This document shows positions 6,761 to 8,189 of a stretch of 8,189 nt of DNA, piece after piece. Each line of letters opens with the position of its first letter. Position 1 is the first letter of the stretch. The notes beneath the pieces were generated by a model that saw only the letters and a list, made by a program, of their open reading frames with translations, did not search any database and was not told where the DNA came from. Source of the DNA: Bacillota bacterium (GTDB taxonomy: Bacteria; Bacillota_I; Bacilli_A; RFN20; CAG-826); assembly GCA_016872075.1 (NCBI GenBank), contig VHBF01000019.1, forward strand, positions 1 to 8,189, in the 5' to 3' direction. The position numbers were made by a program, and so were the translations under genes.

Positions 6761-7654
6761 ATGAAGAAATTGAATGCTGATTTTATTAGCTTATTTATAA
6801 AGGGTTTGGCAATTGGTACGGCGGCCATTATCCCTGGTATTTCTGGTGGTACCATTGCCTTTATGCTTGGTATTTATGATCGATTAATTGAGTCGATTGT
6901 CGGTATCAAAAAGAACTTCCGTCAGTCTGTGACTGTACTTTTACCAACAGGTCTTGGCATTGTTTGGGCGATTGGTTCTCTAACCTTTCCAATGGGTCTT
7001 GCTTTTGAATTTGCACCCTTACCAACAGTGGCCTTGTTTGCAGGCCTCATTGTTGGAAGTTTACCCGCATTACGACACGATTTACCTAAACGGTTTTCCG
7101 TCACAAGTTGGTTTTATATTTTGATTCCAGGTCTGATTGCTTTGCTTCTTGGTGTCTTTTCGGTGATTGGAGAATTAGATGCAAGTTTAATTCTTGAAGG
7201 TGCGGCGCTCTTACCAAAGTTAACCTTAATCGTGGTTGGTTTTTTTGGTGTATCGGCTTTTGTGGTTCCTGGTATTTCTGGATCGATGTTATTACTTACC
7301 ATTGGTTTTTATGAACCGGTATTAAACAGTTTGCAACGATTAATTGAAAATGTATTCAACATTCAAGGATTGGTTCCTGAGTTAATTAACTTTGCCCTTT
7401 TGGGGGTAGGTGCGCTTGTGGGTTTTGTTGTGATCAGCACCGTCATGTCTTTGTTGTTTAAAAAATATAAACAAGAAATCCATTTGGCCATTTTTGGTTT
7501 TATTGTTGGTTCAATTGGTGCGATTTTTTATAACTACAAGATTGTGCCTGTTTACCAAAATCTATCGATATGGATGGTTTTGTTATCGGTTGTCACCTTG
7601 GCAATCGGTACGATAGCTAGTTTTGGGTTAAATCGTCGATATGCGTCTCGATAA
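6761..7654 (+). CDS. popT: DUF368 membrane protein, predicted polyprenyl-phosphate transporter (PopT-type)
   Basis: This 297-residue polytopic membrane protein has about eight hydrophobic segments and no signal peptide. It carries the DUF368 signature twice: PGISGGT (25-31) and PGISGSM (170-176). Each is followed by a similar block, GIYDRLIES and GFYEPVLNS, and later by LFAGLIVGS (92-100) and AIFGFIVGS (243-251). This indicates an internal duplication. From memory, DUF368 proteins were characterised as PopT, which returns undecaprenyl phosphate across the membrane for reuse in envelope glycan synthesis. The transport role here is inferred from the family. The ATG is preceded by a strong extended -10 and no SD, so the message is probably leaderless. 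The 3' end overlaps the next gene by 14 nt, suggesting one operon. It is transcribed divergently from pth. Confidence 0.9.
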   Translation: MKKLNADFISLFIKGLAIGTAAIIPGISGGTIAFMLGIYDRLIESIVGIKKNFRQSVTVLLPTGLGIVWAIGSLTFPMGLAFEFAPLPTVALFAGLIVGSLPALRHDLPKRFSVTSWFYILIPGLIALLLGVFSVIGELDASLILEGAALLPKLTLIVVGFFGVSAFVVPGISGSMLLLTIGFYEPVLNSLQRLIENVFNIQGLVPELINFALLGVGALVGFVVISTVMSLLFKKYKQEIHLAIFGFIVGSIGAIFYNYKIVPVYQNLSIWMVLLSVVTLAIGTIASFGLNRRYASR

Positions 7655-8189
7655 ATTTCTCGCTAATGCTGGTGTTGGCACCAGAAGTGAAGTGAAAAAC
7701 CTGATTAAATTAGGGGTTGTTTTAGTTAACCAGGAAGTGATTTTAGATAGTGGATTTGATGTCAACCCAGAACGCGATGAAGTGTTGGTGGATGAAGCTC
7801 CGGTCTCCTATCAAGAATATGTTTACCTCATGCTCAATAAACCGAAAGGTTATGTTTCTGCAAGAGAAGACCGCAAAGATCCTACTGCCTTTAGTTTGAT
7901 TCAAGGTTATGAACATCGCGATTTGCACTTGGTTGGTAGATTAGATAAAGATACGACTGGTTTACTTATTTTCACGGATAACGGACAACTAACCCATCAT
8001 TTAACATCACCAAAACACGATGTTGGAAAAACCTATCACGTCACACTAGATCAACCCTTAGACAAAAAATTGATTGATATTTTTAAAGCTGGTTTTTCTT
8101 TGGGTGAAAAAGAAATGGTTAAGGCGGCGTCATTAAATCTATTAACAAATCCAAATCAAGTTTCGTTGACCATTTATGAGGGTAAGTTT
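7641..8189 (+). CDS. rsuA: 16S rRNA pseudouridine synthase, RsuA family (N-terminal part)
   Basis: RsuA makes pseudouridine at position 516 (E. coli numbering) of 16S rRNA. The first 183 residues are visible. An S4 RNA-binding domain (about 1-48, opening MRLDKFLANAGVGTRSEV) is followed by the catalytic domain with LNKPKGYVSA (65-74) and GRLDKDTTGLLIFTDNG (99-115). The catalytic aspartate is Asp102, and the KTY motif is at 130-132. The window ends at EGKF, just before the expected HQVKRM-type motif; about 45-55 residues are missing by family length. RluB is the main alternative, since it shares the domain plan, but the short lead and spacing resemble RsuA. The ATG lies 14 nt inside the DUF368 gene in another frame, with no clear SD, which implies translational coupling. 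Confidence 0.9.
   Translation, partial: MRLDKFLANAGVGTRSEVKNLIKLGVVLVNQEVILDSGFDVNPERDEVLVDEAPVSYQEYVYLMLNKPKGYVSAREDRKDPTAFSLIQGYEHRDLHLVGRLDKDTTGLLIFTDNGQLTHHLTSPKHDVGKTYHVTLDQPLDKKLIDIFKAGFSLGEKEMVKAASLNLLTNPNQVSLTIYEGKF

Noticed and set aside
7743..7928. A 61-codon minus-strand frame near the right edge
   Set aside because: Antisense to the RsuA catalytic domain, with no family resemblance or ribosome binding site.

Overview
The window looks like a chromosomal housekeeping segment from a low- to moderate-GC Firmicute/Mollicute-type bacterium. The minus strand carries pth - mfd - rqcP (yabO-like S4 protein) - tilS - ftsH. This is a compressed version of the Bacillus subtilis pth-mfd-...-yabO-...-divIC-...-tilS-hprT-ftsH region (gene order recalled from B. 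subtilis). The sporulation and division genes and hprT that sit in those gaps in Bacillus are absent here. Every long gene reads through with TGG for Trp, and pth ends in TGA, so UGA is a stop. That argues against the Mycoplasma-type code and fits an acholeplasma/izemoplasma-like lineage or another reduced member of the Bacilli. This placement is an inference; no rRNA or marker phylogeny is present.

Layout. 1-1192 (-): 5' part of ftsH, whose end lies outside the window. 1193-1261: intergenic gap with two consensus -10 boxes and a good ribosome binding site for ftsH. 1262-2470 (-): tilS, overlapping by 41 nt the 3' end of the small S4-domain gene rqcP (2430-2669). 2679-6143 (-): mfd, probably starting at a CTG that overlaps the pth stop codon. 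6140-6706 (-): pth, with a GTG start. 6707-6760: a 54-nt divergent promoter region. 6761-7654 (+): a DUF368 (PopT-type) membrane protein. 7641-8189 (+): the N-terminal 183 codons of an RsuA-family 16S rRNA pseudouridine synthase, cut by the window edge.

The minus-strand cluster is an information-processing and quality-control set: peptidyl-tRNA recycling (Pth), transcription-coupled repair (Mfd), rescue of stalled 50S subunits (RqcP), tRNA-Ile decoding (TilS) and membrane proteolysis (FtsH). The plus-strand pair joins a predicted polyprenyl-phosphate transporter to an rRNA modification enzyme.

I found no mobile element, CRISPR array, RNA gene or undescribed multi-gene system. Points worth a second look are gene-architecture details: the CTG start of mfd embedded with its SD in pth, a terminator-like hairpin in the first codons of mfd, a likely leaderless DUF368 transcript, a hairpin over the mfd/rqcP junction, and substitutions in normally conserved P-loop glycines of TilS and Mfd. 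No stretch over 300 nt lacks a gene.
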